From: Hydractinia symbiolongicarpus
Taxonomy: Eukaryota > Cnidaria > Hydrozoa > Anthoathecata > Hydractiniidae
Direction of reading: 5' to 3'
NCBI RefSeq assembly: GCF_029227915.1
Contig: NC_079880.1
Span: 26,779,501 to 26,843,500 of the forward strand
DNA length: 64,000 bases
Part shown: piece after piece, positions 1 to 14,850 of the stretch
Position numbering within the stretch: the stretch's first letter is position 1
How the letters are laid out: each line of letters begins with the position of its first letter
Position numbers and translations under genes: made by a program
The notes under the pieces: model-generated
Told to the model about the DNA's origin: nothing
Databases searched by the model: none
What the model saw: the letters and a program-made list of their open reading frames with translations, nothing else

Positions 1-1569
1 GTTCCAGCAATCAAGTCAAATTAAGAAGAATGGTACTTCTTGTAGTCAAACTGGCTCATTTATCACATTTACAAGGTCAAACTCCAAAATCAGTTCAATT
101 ATGTCCCACAGTCAAACGTTTCACTTTTAAAAGCGATGCAACCTAGTAATATCCGAATACTATCGCTAAATACATGTGGTGCGAATATGTGACACAACCG
201 TTGTAACTCAAACGGATTGACACCGTTAGAAAGTCAACGAAAAGTAGTTTTTGAAACTGTTTCTATTTCTTCAGCGCGAACAAATGGCTGGGTTTGGTCC
301 CACAATAAAAAATGACTTATTTAACTTAATTTTTAAATAAAACTCTACCACAGCGCCCAGTGCAATGGCTGAGTTCCAGCAATCAAGTCAAATTAAGAAG
401 AATGTTATTTCTTGTAGTCAAACTGGCTCATTGATAACATTTATCAGGTCACACTGCAGAGTTAGTTCAATTAAGTCCCACAGTCAATCGTTTCACTGTT
501 AAAGGCGATGCAACCTATTAATATCAGAATACTATCGCTAAATACATGTTGGTACGGATATGTGACGCAACCGTTGTAACTCAAACAGATTGATACCGCC
601 AAGAATTCGACGAAATGTATTTTTTGAGAATGTCTCTATTTCTTTAGCGTGTGCTAACGGCCTGGATTACTCCCACAGTAAAAAAAGACTTATTTATCTA
701 AATTTTTTAATAAAGCACTACCACAGAGCCTAGTGTACTCGCTGATTTCCAGCAATCATGTCGAATTAAGAAGAATGGTATTCCTTGGAGTCCAATTGGC
801 TCATTTAACGCATTTGCAAGGTCACAGTCCAGAATCAGTTCAATTAAGGCCCACGGTCAATCGTTTCACTGTTAAAAGCGATTCAACTTAGTCACATCGG
901 AAAAAATCACTAAATACATGTTGATACAAATATGTGACGCAACCGTTGTAACTCAAACGGATTACCACCGTTTAAAAGTCAATGAAATGTAGTTTTTGAA
1001 ACTGTCTCTATTTCTTCAGCGCGAACTAACGGCTGGAATTGGTCCCACAGTAAAAAATGACTTATTTAACTTAATTTTTAAATAAAACGCAACCACAGTG
1101 CCCAGTGCAATCGCTGAGTTCCACCAATCAAGTCAAATTAAGAAGAATGTCACTTGTTGTAGTCAAACTGGCTCATTTATCACATTTTTAAGGTCAAACT
1201 TCAAAATCAGTTCGATTAAGTCTCACAGTCAAACGTTTCACTGTTAAAAGCGATGCAACCTAGTAATATCCGAATTCTATCGCTGAGTACATGTGGGGAC
1301 GAATATGTAACGCAACCGTTGTAACTCAAACGGATCGACACCGTTAGAAAGTCAATGAAATGTAGTTTTTAAAACTGTCTCTATTTCTTCAGCGCGAACT
1401 AATGGCTGGTATTGGTCCCACAGTAAAAAATGACTTATTTAAATTAATTTTTAAATAAAACTCTACCACAGCGCCCAGTACAATCGCTGAGTTCCAGCAA
1501 TCAAGTCAAATTAAGAAGAATGTTACTTCTTGTAGTCAAACTGGCTCATTTATCACATTTATAAGGTCA

Positions 1570-1626
1570 CAGTCCAAAGTTAGTTCATTTAAGTGCCACA
1601 GTTAATTGTTTTACTGTTAAAGGCTA
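1570..1626. repeat. Gene-conversion-like patch from the adjacent monomer (left arm)
   Basis: From 1570 to 1626 this monomer carries CAGTCCAAAGTTAGTTCATT and TTAATTGTTTTACTG, identical to 1942-1998 in the next monomer, 372 bp downstream. Its sister monomers at about 3059 and 4547 instead read AAAATCAGTTCAATTAAG and GTTAAGTGCG or CTTAAGTGCG. Outside the patch the monomer matches its sisters, including ATAATATCGC and TGTGTGGACG. Confidence 0.75.
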
Positions 1627-1862
1627 TGCAACCTAGTAATATCCGAATAATATCGCTAAATACATGTGTGGACGAATATGTGGCGCAACCGTTGTAACTC
1701 AAACGGATTGATACCGTTACAAAGTCAATGAAATGTAGTTTTTGAAACTGTCGTTTTTTCTTCAGCGCGCGATAACGGCTAGGATTGCTCCCACAGTAAA
1801 AAATGAGTTTTTTATTTAAATTTTTAATAAAGCGCTGCCACAGCGCCAAGTGGAATCGATGA

Positions 1863-4839
1863 GTTCCAGCAATCATGTCAAATTATGAAGAATGTTATTT
1901 CTTGTAGTCAAACTGGCTCATTTATCACATTTATAAGGTCACAGTCCAAAGTTAGTTCATTTAAGTGCCACAGTTAATTGTTTTACTGTTAAAGGCTATG
2001 CAACCTAGTAATATCAGAATACTATCGCTAAATACATGTTGGTACGAATATGTGACGCAACCGTTGTAACTCAAACGGATTAACACCGTTAGAAAGTCAT
2101 TGAAATGTAGTTTTTGAAGCTGTCTCTATTTCTTCAGCGCGTGCTAACGGCCAGGATTAGTCCCACAGTAAAAAAAGACTTATTTATCTAAATTTTTAAA
2201 TAAAGCACTACCACAGAGCCTAGTGTACTCGCTGAATTCCAGCAATCATGTCGATTTAGAAGAATGGTATTCCTTGGAGTCCAATTGGCTCATTTAACGC
2301 ATTTACAAGGTAACAGTCCAGGATCAGTTCAATTAAGGCCCACGGTCAATCGTTTCACTGTTAAAAGCGATGCAACTTAGTCACATCGGAAAAAATCACT
2401 ACATGCATGTTGGTACGAATATGTGACGCAACCGTTGTAACTCAAACGGATTAACATCGTTAAAAAGTCAATGAAATAAAGTTTTTGAAACTGTCTCTAT
2501 TACTTCAGCGCGAACTAATGCCTGGTATTGGTCCCACAGTAAAAAATGACTTATTTAAGTTAATTTTTAAATAAAACTCTACCACAAGGCCCAGTGCAAT
2601 AGCTGAGTTCCAGCAATCAGGTCAAATTAAGAAGAATGTTACTTCTTGTAGTCAAACTGGCTCATTTATCACATTTTTAAGGTCAAACTTCAAAATCAGT
2701 TCGATTAAATCTCACAGTCAAACGTTTCACTGTTAAAAGCGATGCAACCTAGTAATATCCGAATACTATCGCTGAGTACATGTGGGGACGAATATGTAAC
2801 GCAACCGTTGTAACTCTAATGGATCGACATCGTTAGAAAGTCAAGGAAATGTAGTTTTTGAAACTGTCTCTATTTCTTCAGCGCGAACTAATGGCTGATA
2901 TTGGTCCCACAGTAAAAAATGACTTATTTAAGTTAATTTTTAAATAAAACTCTGCCACAAGGCCCAGTGCAATCGCTGAGTTCCAGCAATCAAGTCAAAT
3001 TAAGAAGAATGTTACTTCTTGTAGTCAAACTGGCTCATTTATCACATTTATAAGGTCAAAGTCCAAAATCAGTTCAATTAAGTCCCACAGTCAATCATTT
3101 CACTGTTAAGTGCGATGCAACCTAGTAATATCCGAATAATATCGCTAAATACATGTGTGGACGAATATGTGGCGCAACCGTTGTAACTCAAACGGATTGA
3201 TACCGTTACAAAGTCAATGAAATGTAGTTTTTGAAACTGTCGTTTTTTCTTCAGCGCGCGATAACGGCTAGGATTGCTCCCACAGCAAAAAATGAGTTTT
3301 TTATTTAAATTTTTAATAAAGCGCTGCCACAGCGCCAAGTGGAATCGATGAGTTCCAGCAATCATGTCAAATTATGAAGAATGTTATTTCTTGTAGTCAA
3401 ACTGGCTCATTTATCACATTTATAAGGTCACAGTCCAAAGTTAGTTCATTTAAGTGCCACAGTTAATTGTTTTACTGTTAAAGGCTATGCAACCTAGTAA
3501 TATCAGAATACTATCGCTAAATACATGTTGGTACGAATATGTGACGCAACCGTTGTAACTCAAACGGATTAACACCGTTAGAAAGTCATTGAAATGTAGT
3601 TTTTGAAGCTGTCTCTATTTCTTCAGCGCGTGCTAACGGCCAGGATTAGTCCCACAGTAAAAAAGACTTATTTATCTAAATTTTTAAATAAAGCACTACC
3701 ACAGAGCCTAGTGTACTCGCTGAATTCCAGCAATCATGTCGATTTAGAAGAATGGTATTCCTTGGAGTCCAATTGGCTCATTTAACGCATTTACAAGGTC
3801 ACAGTCCAGGATCAGTTCAATTAAGGCCCACGGTCAATCGTTTCACTGTTAAAAGCGATGCAACTTAGTCACATCGGAAAAAATCACTAAATGCATGTTG
3901 GTACGAATATGTGACGCAACCGTTGTAACTCAAACGGATTAACATTGTTAAAAAGTCAATGAAATAAAGTTTTTGAAACTGTCTCTATTACTTCAGCGCG
4001 AACTAATGCCTGGTATTGGTCCCACAGTAAAAAATGACTTATTTAAGTTAATTTTTAAATAAAACTCTACCACAAGGCCCAGTGCAATAGCTGAGTTCCA
4101 GCAATCAGGTCAAATTAAGAAGAATGTTACTTCTTGTAGTCAAACTGGCTCATTTATCACATTTTTAAGGTCAAACTTCAAAATCAGTTCGATTAAATCT
4201 CACAGTCAAACGTTTCACTGTTAAAAGCGATGCAACCTAGTAATATCCGAATACTATGGCTGAGTACATGTGGGGACGAATATGTAACGCAACCGTTGTA
4301 ACTCTAATGGATCGACATCGTTAGAAAGTCAAGGAAATGTAGTTTTTGAAACTGTCTCTATTTCTTCAGCGCGAACTAATGGCTGGTATTGGTCCCACAG
4401 TAAAAAATGACTTATTTAAGTTAATTTTTAAATAAAACTCTGCCACAAGGCCCAGTGCAATCGCTGAGTTCCAGCAATCAAGTCAAATTAAGAAGAATGT
4501 TACTTCTTGTAGTCAAACTGGCTCATTTATCACATTTATAAGGTCAAAGTCCAAAATCAGTTCAATTAAGTCCCACAGTCAATCATTTCACTCTTAAGTG
4601 CGATGCAACCTAGTAATATCCGAATAATATCGCTAAATACATGTGTGGACGAATATGTGGCGCAACCGTTGTAACTCAAACGGATTGATACCGTTACAAA
4701 GTCAATGAAATGTAGTTTTTGAAACTGTCGTTTTTTCTTCAGCGCGCGATAAGGGCTAGGATTGCTCCCACAGTAAAAAATGAGTTTTTTATTTAAATTT
4801 TTAATAAAGCGCTGCCACAGCGCCAAGTGGAATCGATGA
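1863..4839. repeat. 4-mer higher-order repeat, two tandem units (1.49 kb each)
   Basis: The four-monomer block 1863-3351 is followed by a nearly identical block 3352-4839 (spacing 1489 bp). They share the same succession of types: TTATGAAGAATG with TTTAAGTGCCACAG, then CATGTCGATTTAGAAG, then ATCAGGTC with TCGATTAAATCTC, then TTAAGTGCGATGC. Only scattered single differences are seen, for example CTATCGCTGAG at about 2768 against CTATGGCTGAG at about 4256. A related third copy with an extra monomer follows at about 4840-6700, and 374-1862 is a more diverged relative. Confidence 0.85.
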
Positions 4840-6701
4840 GTTCCAGCAATCATGTCAAATTATGAAGAATGTTATTTCTTGTAGTCAAACTGGCTCATTT
4901 ATAACATTTATCAGGTCACAGTCCAAAGTTGGTTCAATTAAGTGCCACAGTCAATCGTTTCACTGTTAAAGGCCATGCAACCTAGTAATATCAGAATACT
5001 AAGGCTAAATACATGTTGGTACGAATATGTGACGCAACCGTTGTAACTCAAACGGATTACCACCGTTTAAAAGTCAATGAAATGTAGTTTTTGAAACTGT
5101 CTCTATTTCTTCAGCGCGAACTAACGGCTGGGATTGGTCCCACAGTAAAAAATGACTTATTTAACTTAATTTTTAAATAAAACGCAACCACAGTGCCCAG
5201 TGCAATCGCTGAGTTCCACAAATCAAGTCAAATTAAGAAGAATGTTACTTGTTGTAGTCAAACTGGCTCATTTATCACATTTTTAAGGTCAAACTTCAAA
5301 ATCAGTTCGATTAAGTCTCACAGTCAAACGTTTCACTGTTAAAAGCGATGCAACCTAGTGATATCCGAATTCTATCGCTGAGTACATGTGGGGACGAATA
5401 TGTAACGCAACCGTTGTAACTCAAACGGATCGACACCGTTAGAAAGTCAATGAAATGTAGTTTTTAAAACTGTCTCTATTTCTTCAGCGCGAACTAATGG
5501 CTGGTATTGGTCCCACAGTAAAAAATGACTTATTTATCTAAATTTTTAAATAAAGCACTACCACAGAGCCTAGTGTACTCGCTGAATTCCAGCAATCATG
5601 TCGATTTAGAAGAATGGTATTCCTTGGAGTCCAATTGGCTCATTTAACGCATTTACAAGGTCACAGTCCAGGATCAGTTCAATTAAGGCTCACGGTCAAT
5701 CGTTTCACTGTTAAAAGCGATGCAACTTAGTCACATCGGAAAAAATCACTAAATGCATGTTGGTACGAATATGTGACGCAACCGTTGTAACTCAAACGGA
5801 TTAACAACGTTAAAAAGTCAATGAAATAAAGTTTTTGAAACTGTCTCTATTTCTTCAGCGCGAACTAATGGCTGGTATTGGTCCCACAGTAAAAAATGAC
5901 TTATTTAACTTAATTTTTAAATAAAACTCTACCACAAGGCCCAGTGCAATAGCTGAGTTCCAACAATCAGGTCAAATTAAGAAGAATGTTACTTCTTGTA
6001 GTCAAACTGGCTCATTTATCACAATTTTAAGGTCAAACTTCAAAATCAGTTCGATTAAGTCTCACAGTCAAACGTTTCACTGTTAAAAGCGATGCAACCT
6101 AGTAATATCCGAATACTATCGCTGAGTACATGTGGGGACGAATATGTAACGCAACCGTTGTAACTCAAACGGATCGACATCGTTAGAAAGTCAAGGAAAT
6201 GTAGTTTTTGAAACTGTCTCTATTTCTTCAGCGCGAACTAATGGCTGGTATTGGTCCCACAGTAAAAAATGACTTATTTAGGTTAATTTTTAAGTAAAAC
6301 TCTGCCACAAGGCCCAGTGCAATCGCTGAGTTCCAGCAATCAAGTCAAATTAAGAAGAATGTTACTTCTTGTAGTCAAACTGGCTCATTTATCACATTTA
6401 TAAGGTCAAAGTCCAAAATCAGTTCAATTAAGTCCCACAGTCAATCATTTCACTGTTAAGTGCGATGCAACCTAGTAATATCCGAATAATATCGCTAAAT
6501 ACATGTGTGGACGAATATGTGACGCAACCGTTGTAAATTAAACGGATTGATACGGCCAAGAAGTCGATGAAATGTAGTTTCTGAGAATTTCTCTATTTTT
6601 TCAGCGCGAACTAACGGCTAGGATTGCTCCCACAGTAAAAAATGAGTTTTTTATTTAAATTTTTAATAAAGCGCTGCCACAGCGCCAAGTGGAATCGATG
6701 A

Positions 6702-9700
6702 GTTCCAGCAATCATGTCAAATTATGAAGAATGTTATTTCTTGTAGTCAAACTGGCTCATTTATAACATTTATCAGGTCACAGTCCAAAGTTAGTTCAAT
6801 TAAGTGCCACAGTCAATCGTTTCACTGTTAAAGGCCATGCAACCTAGTAATATCAGAATACTAAGGCTAAATACATGTTGGTACGAATATGTGGCGCAAC
6901 CGTTGTAACTCAAATGGATTGATACAGCCAAAAAGTCGATGAAATGTAGTTTGTGAGAATGTCTCTATTTGTTCAGCGCGTGCCAACGGCCAGGATTAGT
7001 CCCACAGTAAAAAAAGACTTATTTATCTAAATTTTTAAATAAAGCACTACCACAGAGCCTAGTGTACTTGCTGAATTCCAGCAACCATGTCGAATTAAGA
7101 AGAATGGTATTCCTTGGAGTACAATTGTCTCATTTATCGCATTAACAAGGTCACAGTCCAGAATCAGTTCAATTAAGTCCCACAGTCAATCGTTTCACTG
7201 TCAAACGCAATGCAACTTAGTCACATCGGAAAAAAATCACTAAATACATGTTGGTACGAATATGTGACGCAACCGTTGTAACACCAACGGAGTAACACCG
7301 TTAGAATGTCATTGAAATGTAGTTTTTGAAGCCGTCTCTATTTCTTCAGCGCGTGCTAACGGCCAGGATTGGTCCTACAGTAAAAAAAGACTTATTTATC
7401 TAAATTTTTTAATAAAGCACTACCACAGAGCCTAGTGTACTCGCTGAATTCCAGTAATCATGTCGAATTAAGAAGAATGGTATTCCTTGGAGTCCATTTG
7501 CCTCATTTAACGCATTTACAAGGTCACAGTCCAGAATCAGTTCAATTAGGGCCCACAGTCAATCGTTTCACTGTTAAAAGCGATGCAACTTAGTCACATT
7601 GGAAAAAATCACTAAATACATGTTGGTACGAATATGTGACGCAACCGTTGTAACTCATTCGGATTTATACCGCTAGAAAGTCAATGAAATGTAGTCTTTG
7701 GAACAATTCCTCTTTATTCAGCGCGTGCTAACGGCCAGGATTGGTCCCACAGTAAGAAATGACTTATTTAACTTAATTTTTAAATAAAACGCTACCACAG
7801 TGCCCAGTGCAATCGCTGAGTTCCAGCAATCAAGACAAATTAAGAAGAATGTTACTTCTTGTTGTCAAACTGGCTCATTTATCACATTTTTAAGGTCAAA
7901 GTCCAAAATCAGTTCGATTATGTCCCACAATCAAACGTTTCACTGTTAAAAGCGATGCAACCTAGTGCTATCAGAAAAATATCGCTAAATACATGTTCGT
8001 ACGAATATGTGACGCAACCGTTGTAAATTAAACGGATTGATACGGCCAAGAAGTCGATGAAATGTAGTTTCTGAGAATTTCTCTATTTCTTCAGCGCGAA
8101 CTAACGGCTAGGATTGGTCCCACAGTGAAAAATGACTTATTTATCTTAATTTTTGAAAAAAGCGCTACCACAGCGCCCTGTGTAATCGCTGAGCTCCAGC
8201 AATCATGTCAAATTAAGAAGAATGTTATTTCTGGTAGTCAAACTGGCTCATTTATCACATTTATAAGGTCAAAGCCCAAAATCAGTTCAATTAAGTCCCA
8301 CAGTCAAACGTTTCACTGTTAAAAGCGATGAAACCTAGTAATATCCAAATACTATCGCTAAATACATGTGGGGACGAATATGTAACGCAACCGTTGTAAC
8401 TCAAACGGATCGACACCATTAGAAAGTCAAGGAAATGTAGTTTTTGAAACTGTCTCTATTTCTTCAGCGCGAACTAATGGCTGGTATTGGTCCCACAGTA
8501 AAAAATGACTTATTTAAGTTAATTTTTAAATAAAACTCTACCACAAGGCCCAGTGCAATCGCTGAGTTCCAGCAATCAAGTCAATTTAAAAAGAATGTTA
8601 CTTCTTGTAGTCAAACTGGCTCATTTATCACATTTATAAGGTCAAAGTCCAAAATCAGTTCAATTAAGTCCCACAGTCAATCATTTCACTGTTAAGTGCG
8701 ATGCAACCTAGTAATATCCGAATACTATCGCTAAATACATGTGTGGACGAATATGTGGCGCAACCGTTGTAACTCAAACGGATTGATACCGTTACAAAGT
8801 CAATGAAATGTAGTTTTTGAAACTGTCGTTTTTTCTTCACCGCGCGATAACGGCTAGGATTGCTCCCACAGTAAAAAATGAGTTTTTTATTTAAATTTTT
8901 AATAAAGCGCTGCCACAGCGCCCAGTGGAATCGATGAGTTCCAGCAATCATGTTAAACTAAGAAGAATGTTAATTCTTGTAGTCAAACTGGTTCATTTAT
9001 CACATTTATAAGGTCAAAGTCCAAAATCAGTTCAATTAAGTCCCACAGTCAATCATTTCACTGTTAAAAGCAATACAACTTAGAAATATCGGAAAAAAAT
9101 CACTAAATACATGTTGGTACGAATATGTGACGCAACCGCTGTAACTCAAACGGATTGACACCGTTAGTAAGTCAATGAAATGTAGTTCTTGAAACTTTCT
9201 CTATTTCTTCAGCGCGAACTAACGGCTAGGATTTGTCCCACAGTAAAAAATGACTTATTTATCTTAATTTTTTAATAAAGTGCTACCACAGCGCCCAGTT
9301 GAATCGCTGAGTTCCAGCAATCATGTCAAATTATGATGAAAGTTATTTCTTGTAGTCAAACTGGCTCATTTATAACATTTATCAGGTCACAGTCCAAAGT
9401 TAGTTCAATTAAGTGCCACAGTCAATCGTTTCACTGTTAAAGGCCATGCAACCTAGTAATATCAGAATACTATCGCTAAATACATGTTGGTACGAATATG
9501 TGACGCAACCGTTGTAACTCAAACAGATTGATACAGCCAAGAAGTCGATGAAATGTAGTTTGTGAGAATGTCTCCATTTGTTCAGCGCGTGCCAACGGCC
9601 AGGATTGGTCCCACAGTAAGAAATGACTTATTTATCTTAATTTTTTAATAAAGCACTACCACAGAGCCTAGTGTGCTCGCTGAATTCCAGCAATCATGCC

Positions 9701-11920
9701 GAATTAAGAAGAATGGTGTTCCTTGGAGTCCAATTGGCTCATTTAACGCATTTAAAAGGTCACAGTCCAGAATCAGTTCAATTAAGTCCCACAGTCAATC
9801 GTTTCACTGTCAAACGCAATGCAACTTAGTCACATCGGAAAAAAATCACTAAATACATGTTGGTACGAATATGTGACGCAACCGTTGTAACACCAACGGA
9901 TTAACACCGTTAGAAATTCATTGAAATGTAGTTTTTGAAGCCGTCTCTATTTCTTCAGCGCGTGCTAACGGCCAGGATTGGTCCCACAGTAAAAAAAGAC
10001 TTATTTATCTAAATTTTTTAATAAAGCACTACCACAGAGCCTAGTGTACTCGCTGAATTCCAGTAATCATGTCGAATTAAGAAGAATGGTATTCCTTGGA
10101 GTCCAATTGGCTCATTTAACGCATTTACAAGGTCACAGTCCAGAATCAGTTCAATTAGGGCCCACAGTCAATCGTTTCACTGTTAAAAGCGATGCAACTT
10201 AGTCACATTGGAAAAAATCACTAAATACATGTTGGTACGAATATGTGACGCAACCGTTGTAACTCATTCGGATTTATACCGCTAGAAAGTCAATGAAATG
10301 TAGTCTTTGGAACAGTTCCTCTTTATTCAGCGCGTGCTAACAGCCAGGATTGGTCCCACAGTAAGAAATGACTTATTTAACTTAATTTTTAAATAAAACG
10401 CTACCACAGTGCCCAGTGCAATCGCTGAGTTCCAGCAATCAAGACAAATTAAGAAGAATGTTACTTCTTGTTGTCAAACTGGCTCATTTATCACATTTAT
10501 AAGGTCAAAGTCCAAAATCAGTTCGATTATGTCCCACAATCAAACGTTTCACTGTTAAAAGCGATGCAACCTAGTGCTATCAGAAAAATATCGCTAAATA
10601 CATGTTCGTACGAATATGTGACGCAACCGTTGTAAATTAAACGGATTGATACGGCCAAGAAGTCGATGAAATGTAGTTTCTGAGAATTTCTCTATTTTTT
10701 CAGCGCGAACTAACGGCTAGGATTGGTCCCACAGTGAAAAATGACTTATTTATCTTAATTTTTGAATAAAGCGCTACCACAGCGCCCTGTGTAATCGCTG
10801 AGCTCCAGCAATCATGTCAAATTAAGAAGAATGTTATTTCTTGTAGTCAAACTGGCTCATTTATCACATTTATAAGGTCAAAGCCCAAAATCAGTTCAAT
10901 TAAGTCCCACAGTCAAACGTTTCACTGTTAAAAGCGATGAAACCTAGTAATATCCAAATACTATCGCTAAATACATGTGGGGACGAATATGTAACGCAAC
11001 TGTTGTAACTCAAACGGATCGACACCGTTAGAAAGTCAAGGAAATGTAGTTTTTAAAACTGTCTTTATTTCTTCAGCGCGAACTAATGGCTGGTATTGGT
11101 CCCACAGTAAAAAATGACTTATTTAAGTTAATTTTTAAATAAAACTCTACCACAAGGCCCAGTGCAATCGCTGAGTTCCAGCAATCAAGTCAAATTAAAA
11201 AGAATGTTACTTCTTGTAGTCAAACTGGCTCATTTATCACATTTATAAGGTCAAAGTCCAAAATCAGTTCAATTAAGTCCCACAGTCAATCATTTCACTG
11301 TTAAGTGCGATGCAACCTAGTAATATCCGAATACTATCGCTAAATACATGTGTGGACGAATATGTGGCGCAACCGTTGTAACTCAAACGGATTGATACCG
11401 TTACAAAGTCAATGAAATGTAGTTTTTGAAACTGTCGTTTTTTCTTCAGCGCGCGATAACGGCTAGGATTGCTCCCACAGTAAAAAATGAGTTTTTTATT
11501 TAAATTTTTAATAAAGCGCTGCCACAGCGCCCAGTGGAATCGATGAGTTCCAGCAATCATGTCAAACTAAGAAGAATGTTAATTCTTGTGGTCAAACTGG
11601 CTCATTTATCACATTTATAAGGTCAAAGTCCAAAATCAGTTCAATTAAGTCCCACAGTCAATCATTTCACTGTTAAAAGCAATACAACTTAGAAATATCG
11701 GGAAAAAAATCACTAAATACATGTTGGTACGAATATGTGACGCAACCGTTGTAACTCAAACGGATTGACACCGTTAGTAAGTCAATGAAATGTAGTTTTT
11801 GAAACTTTCTCTATTTCTTCAGCGCGAACTAACGGCTAGAATTTGTCCCACAGCAAAAAATGACTTAATTATCTTAATTTTTTAATAAAGTGCTACCACA
11901 GCGCCCAGTTGAATCGCTGA
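6702..11920. repeat. 7-mer higher-order repeat, two tandem units (2.61 kb each)
   Basis: Unit one is 6702-9310 and unit two 9311-11920 (spacing 2609-2610 bp, seven monomers). Shared diagnostic variants include TAACACCAACGG (about 7281 and 9891), TAACTCATTCGGATTTATACC (split as TAACTCATTCGG and ATTTATACC), CAGTGCTATCAG, GCGCCCTGTGTAATCGC and the AAGTGCGATGCAACC monomer. Unit-private differences are few, e.g. CAAATGGATTG near 6912 against CAAACAGATTG near 9520. Confidence 0.85.
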
Positions 11921-14850
11921 GTTCCAGCAATCATGTCAAATTGTGAAGAATGTTATTTCTTGTTGTCAAACTGGCTCATTTATAACATTTATCAGGTCAG
12001 AGTCCAAAGTTAGTTCAATTAAGTGCCACAGTCAATCGTTTCACTGTTAAAGGCCATGCAACCTAGTAATATCAGAATACTATCGCTAAATACATGTTGG
12101 TACGAATATGTGACGCAACCGTTGTAACTCAAACGGATTGATACAGCCAAGAAGTCGATGAAATGTAGTTTGTGAGAATGTCTCCATTTGTTCAGCGCGT
12201 GCCAACGGCCAGGACTGGTCCTACAGTAAGAAATGACTTATTTATCTTAATTTTTTAATAAAGCACTACCACAGAGCCTAGTGTGCTCGCTGAATTCCAG
12301 CAATCATGCCGAATTAAGAAGAATGGTGTTTCTTGGAGTCCAATTGGCTCATTTAACGCATTTAAAAGGTCACAGTCCAGAATCAGTTTAATTAAGGCCC
12401 ACAGTCAATCGTTTCACTGTTAAAAGCGATGTAACTTAGTCACATCGGAAAAAATCACTAAATACATGTTGGTACGAATATGTGACGCAACCGTTGTAAC
12501 CCAAACGGATTAACATCGTTAGAAAGCCAATGAAATGTAGTTTTTGAAACTGTCTCTATTTCTTCAGCGCGAACTAACGGCTGTGATTGGTCCTACAGTA
12601 AAAAATGACTTATTTAAGTTAATTTTTAAATAAAACTCTACCACAAGGCCCAGTGCAATCGCTGAGTTCCAGCAATCAAGTCAAATTAAAAAGAATGTTA
12701 CTTCTTGTAGTCAAACTGGCTCATTTATCACATTTATAAGGTCAAAGTCCAAAATCAGTTCAATTAAGTCCCACAGTCAATCATTTCACTGTTAAAAGCA
12801 ATACAACTTAGAAATATCGGAAAAAAAATCACTAAATACATGTTGGTACGAATATGTGACGCAACCGTTGTAACTCAAACGGATTGACACCGTTAGTAAG
12901 TCAATGAAATGTAGTTCTTGAAACTTTCTCTATTTCTTCAGCGCGAACTAACGGCTAGGATTTGTCCCACAGTAAAAAATGACTTATGTATCTTAATTTT
13001 TTAATAAAGTGCTACCACAGCGCCCAGTTGAATCGCTGAGTTCCAGCAATCATGTCAAATTATGAAGAATGTTATTTCTTGTTGTCAAACTGGCTCATTT
13101 ATAACATTTATCAGGTCAGAGTCCAAAGTTAGTTCAATTAAGTGCCACAGTCAATCGTTTCACTGTTAAAGGCCATGCAACCTAGTAATATCAGAATACT
13201 ATCACTAAATACATGTTGGTACGAATATGTGACGCAACCGTTGTAACTCAAACGGATTGATACAGCCAAGAAGTCGATGAAATGTAGTTTGTGAGAATGT
13301 CTCCATTTGTTCAGCGCGTGCCAACGGCCAGGACTGGTCCTACAGTAAGAAATGACTTATTTATCTTAATTTTTTAATAAAGCACTACCACAGAGCCTAG
13401 TGTGCTCGCTGAATTCCAGCAATCATGCCGAATTAAGAAGAATGGTGTTTCTTGGAGTCCAATTGGCTCATTTAACGCATTTAAAAGGTCACAGTCCAGA
13501 ATCAGTTCAATTAAGGCCCACAGTCAATCGTTTCACTGTTAAAAGCGATGTAACTTAGTCACATCGGAAAAAATCACTAAATACATGTTGGTACGAATAT
13601 GTGACGCAACCGTTGTAACCCAAACGGATTAACATCGTTAGAAAGCCAATGAAATGTAGTTTTTGAAACTGTCTCTAGTTCTTCAGCGCGAACTAACGGC
13701 TGTGATTGGTCCTACAGTAAAAAATGACTTATTTAAGTTAATTTTTAAATAAAACTCTACCACAAGGCCCAGTGCAATCGCTGAGTTCCAGCAATCAAGT
13801 CAAATTAAAAAGAATGTTACTTCTTGTAGTCAAACTGGCTCATTTATCACATTTATAAGGTCAAAGTCCAAAATCAGTTCAATTAAGTCCCACAGTCAAT
13901 CATTTCACTGTTAAAAGCAATACAACTTAGAAATATCGGAAAAAAAATCACTAAATACATGTTGGTACGAATATGTGACGCAACCGTTGTAACTCAAACG
14001 GATTGACACCGTTAGTAAGTCAATGAAATGTAGTTCTTGAAACTTTCTCTATTTCTTCAGCGCGAACTAACGGCTAGGATTTGTCCCACAGTAAAAAATG
14101 ACTTATTTATCTTAATTTTTTAATAAAGTGCTACCACAGCGCCCAGTTGAATCGCTGAGTTCCAGCAATCATGTCAAATTATGAAGAATGTTATTTCTTG
14201 TTGTCAAACTGGCTTATTTATAACATTTATCAGGTCAGAGTCCAAAGTTAGTTCAATTAAGTGCCACAGTCAATCGTTTCACTGTTAAAGGCCATGCAAC
14301 CTAGTAATATCAGAATACTATCGCTAAATACATGTTGGTACGAATATGTGACGCAACCGTTGTAACTCAAACGGATTGATACAGCCAAGAAGTCGATGAA
14401 ATGTAGTTTGTGAGAATGTCTCCATTTGTTCAGCGCGTGCCAACGGCCAGGACTGGTCCCACAGTAAGAAATGACTTATTTATCTTAATTTTTTAATAAA
14501 GCACTACCACAGAGCCTAGTGTGCTCGCTGAATTCCAGCAATCATGCCGAATTAAGAAGAATGGTGTTCCTTGGAGTCCAATTGGCTCATTTAACGCATT
14601 TAAAAGGTCACAGTCCAGAATCAGTTCAATTAAGGCCCACAGTCAATCGTTTCACTGTTAAAAGCCATGTAACTTAGTCACATCGGAAAAAATCACTAAA
14701 TACATGTTGGTACGAATATGTGACGCAACCGTTGTAACCCAAACGGATTAACACCGTTAGAAAGCCAATGAAATGTAGTTTTTGAAACTGTCTCTATTTC
14801 TTTAGCGCGAACTAACGGCTGTGATTGGTCCCACAGTAAAAAATGACTTA
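11921..14850. repeat. 3-mer higher-order repeat, two full units plus a partial third (1119 bp period)
   Basis: Starts at 11921, 13040 and 14159 are exactly 1119 bp apart. Each unit runs from the TTATAACATTTATCAGGTCAG monomer through the CATGCCGAATTAAG/GGTGTT monomer to the TTAAAAAGAATG monomer. The marker CGGCTGTGATTGGTC recurs at about 12579, 13697 and 14816. The third unit diverges near 14850, where the AT-rich tail switches to the TCTTAATTTTTGAATAAAGC form. This is the shortest-period and one of the most homogeneous HORs in the window, suggesting recent local amplification. Confidence 0.82.

Noticed and set aside
1589-1876. Minus-strand open frames of about 95 codons at 1589-1876, 3078-3365, 4566-4853, 8664-8951, 11273-11560 and 62812-63096, with very similar products
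   Set aside because: They lie at the same place in one monomer type and recur at HOR spacing (1489, 1488 and 2609 bp). Similarity of the products follows from recent DNA duplication. Most sister monomers have stops in this frame, and there is no recognisable domain. Satellite shadows, not genes.
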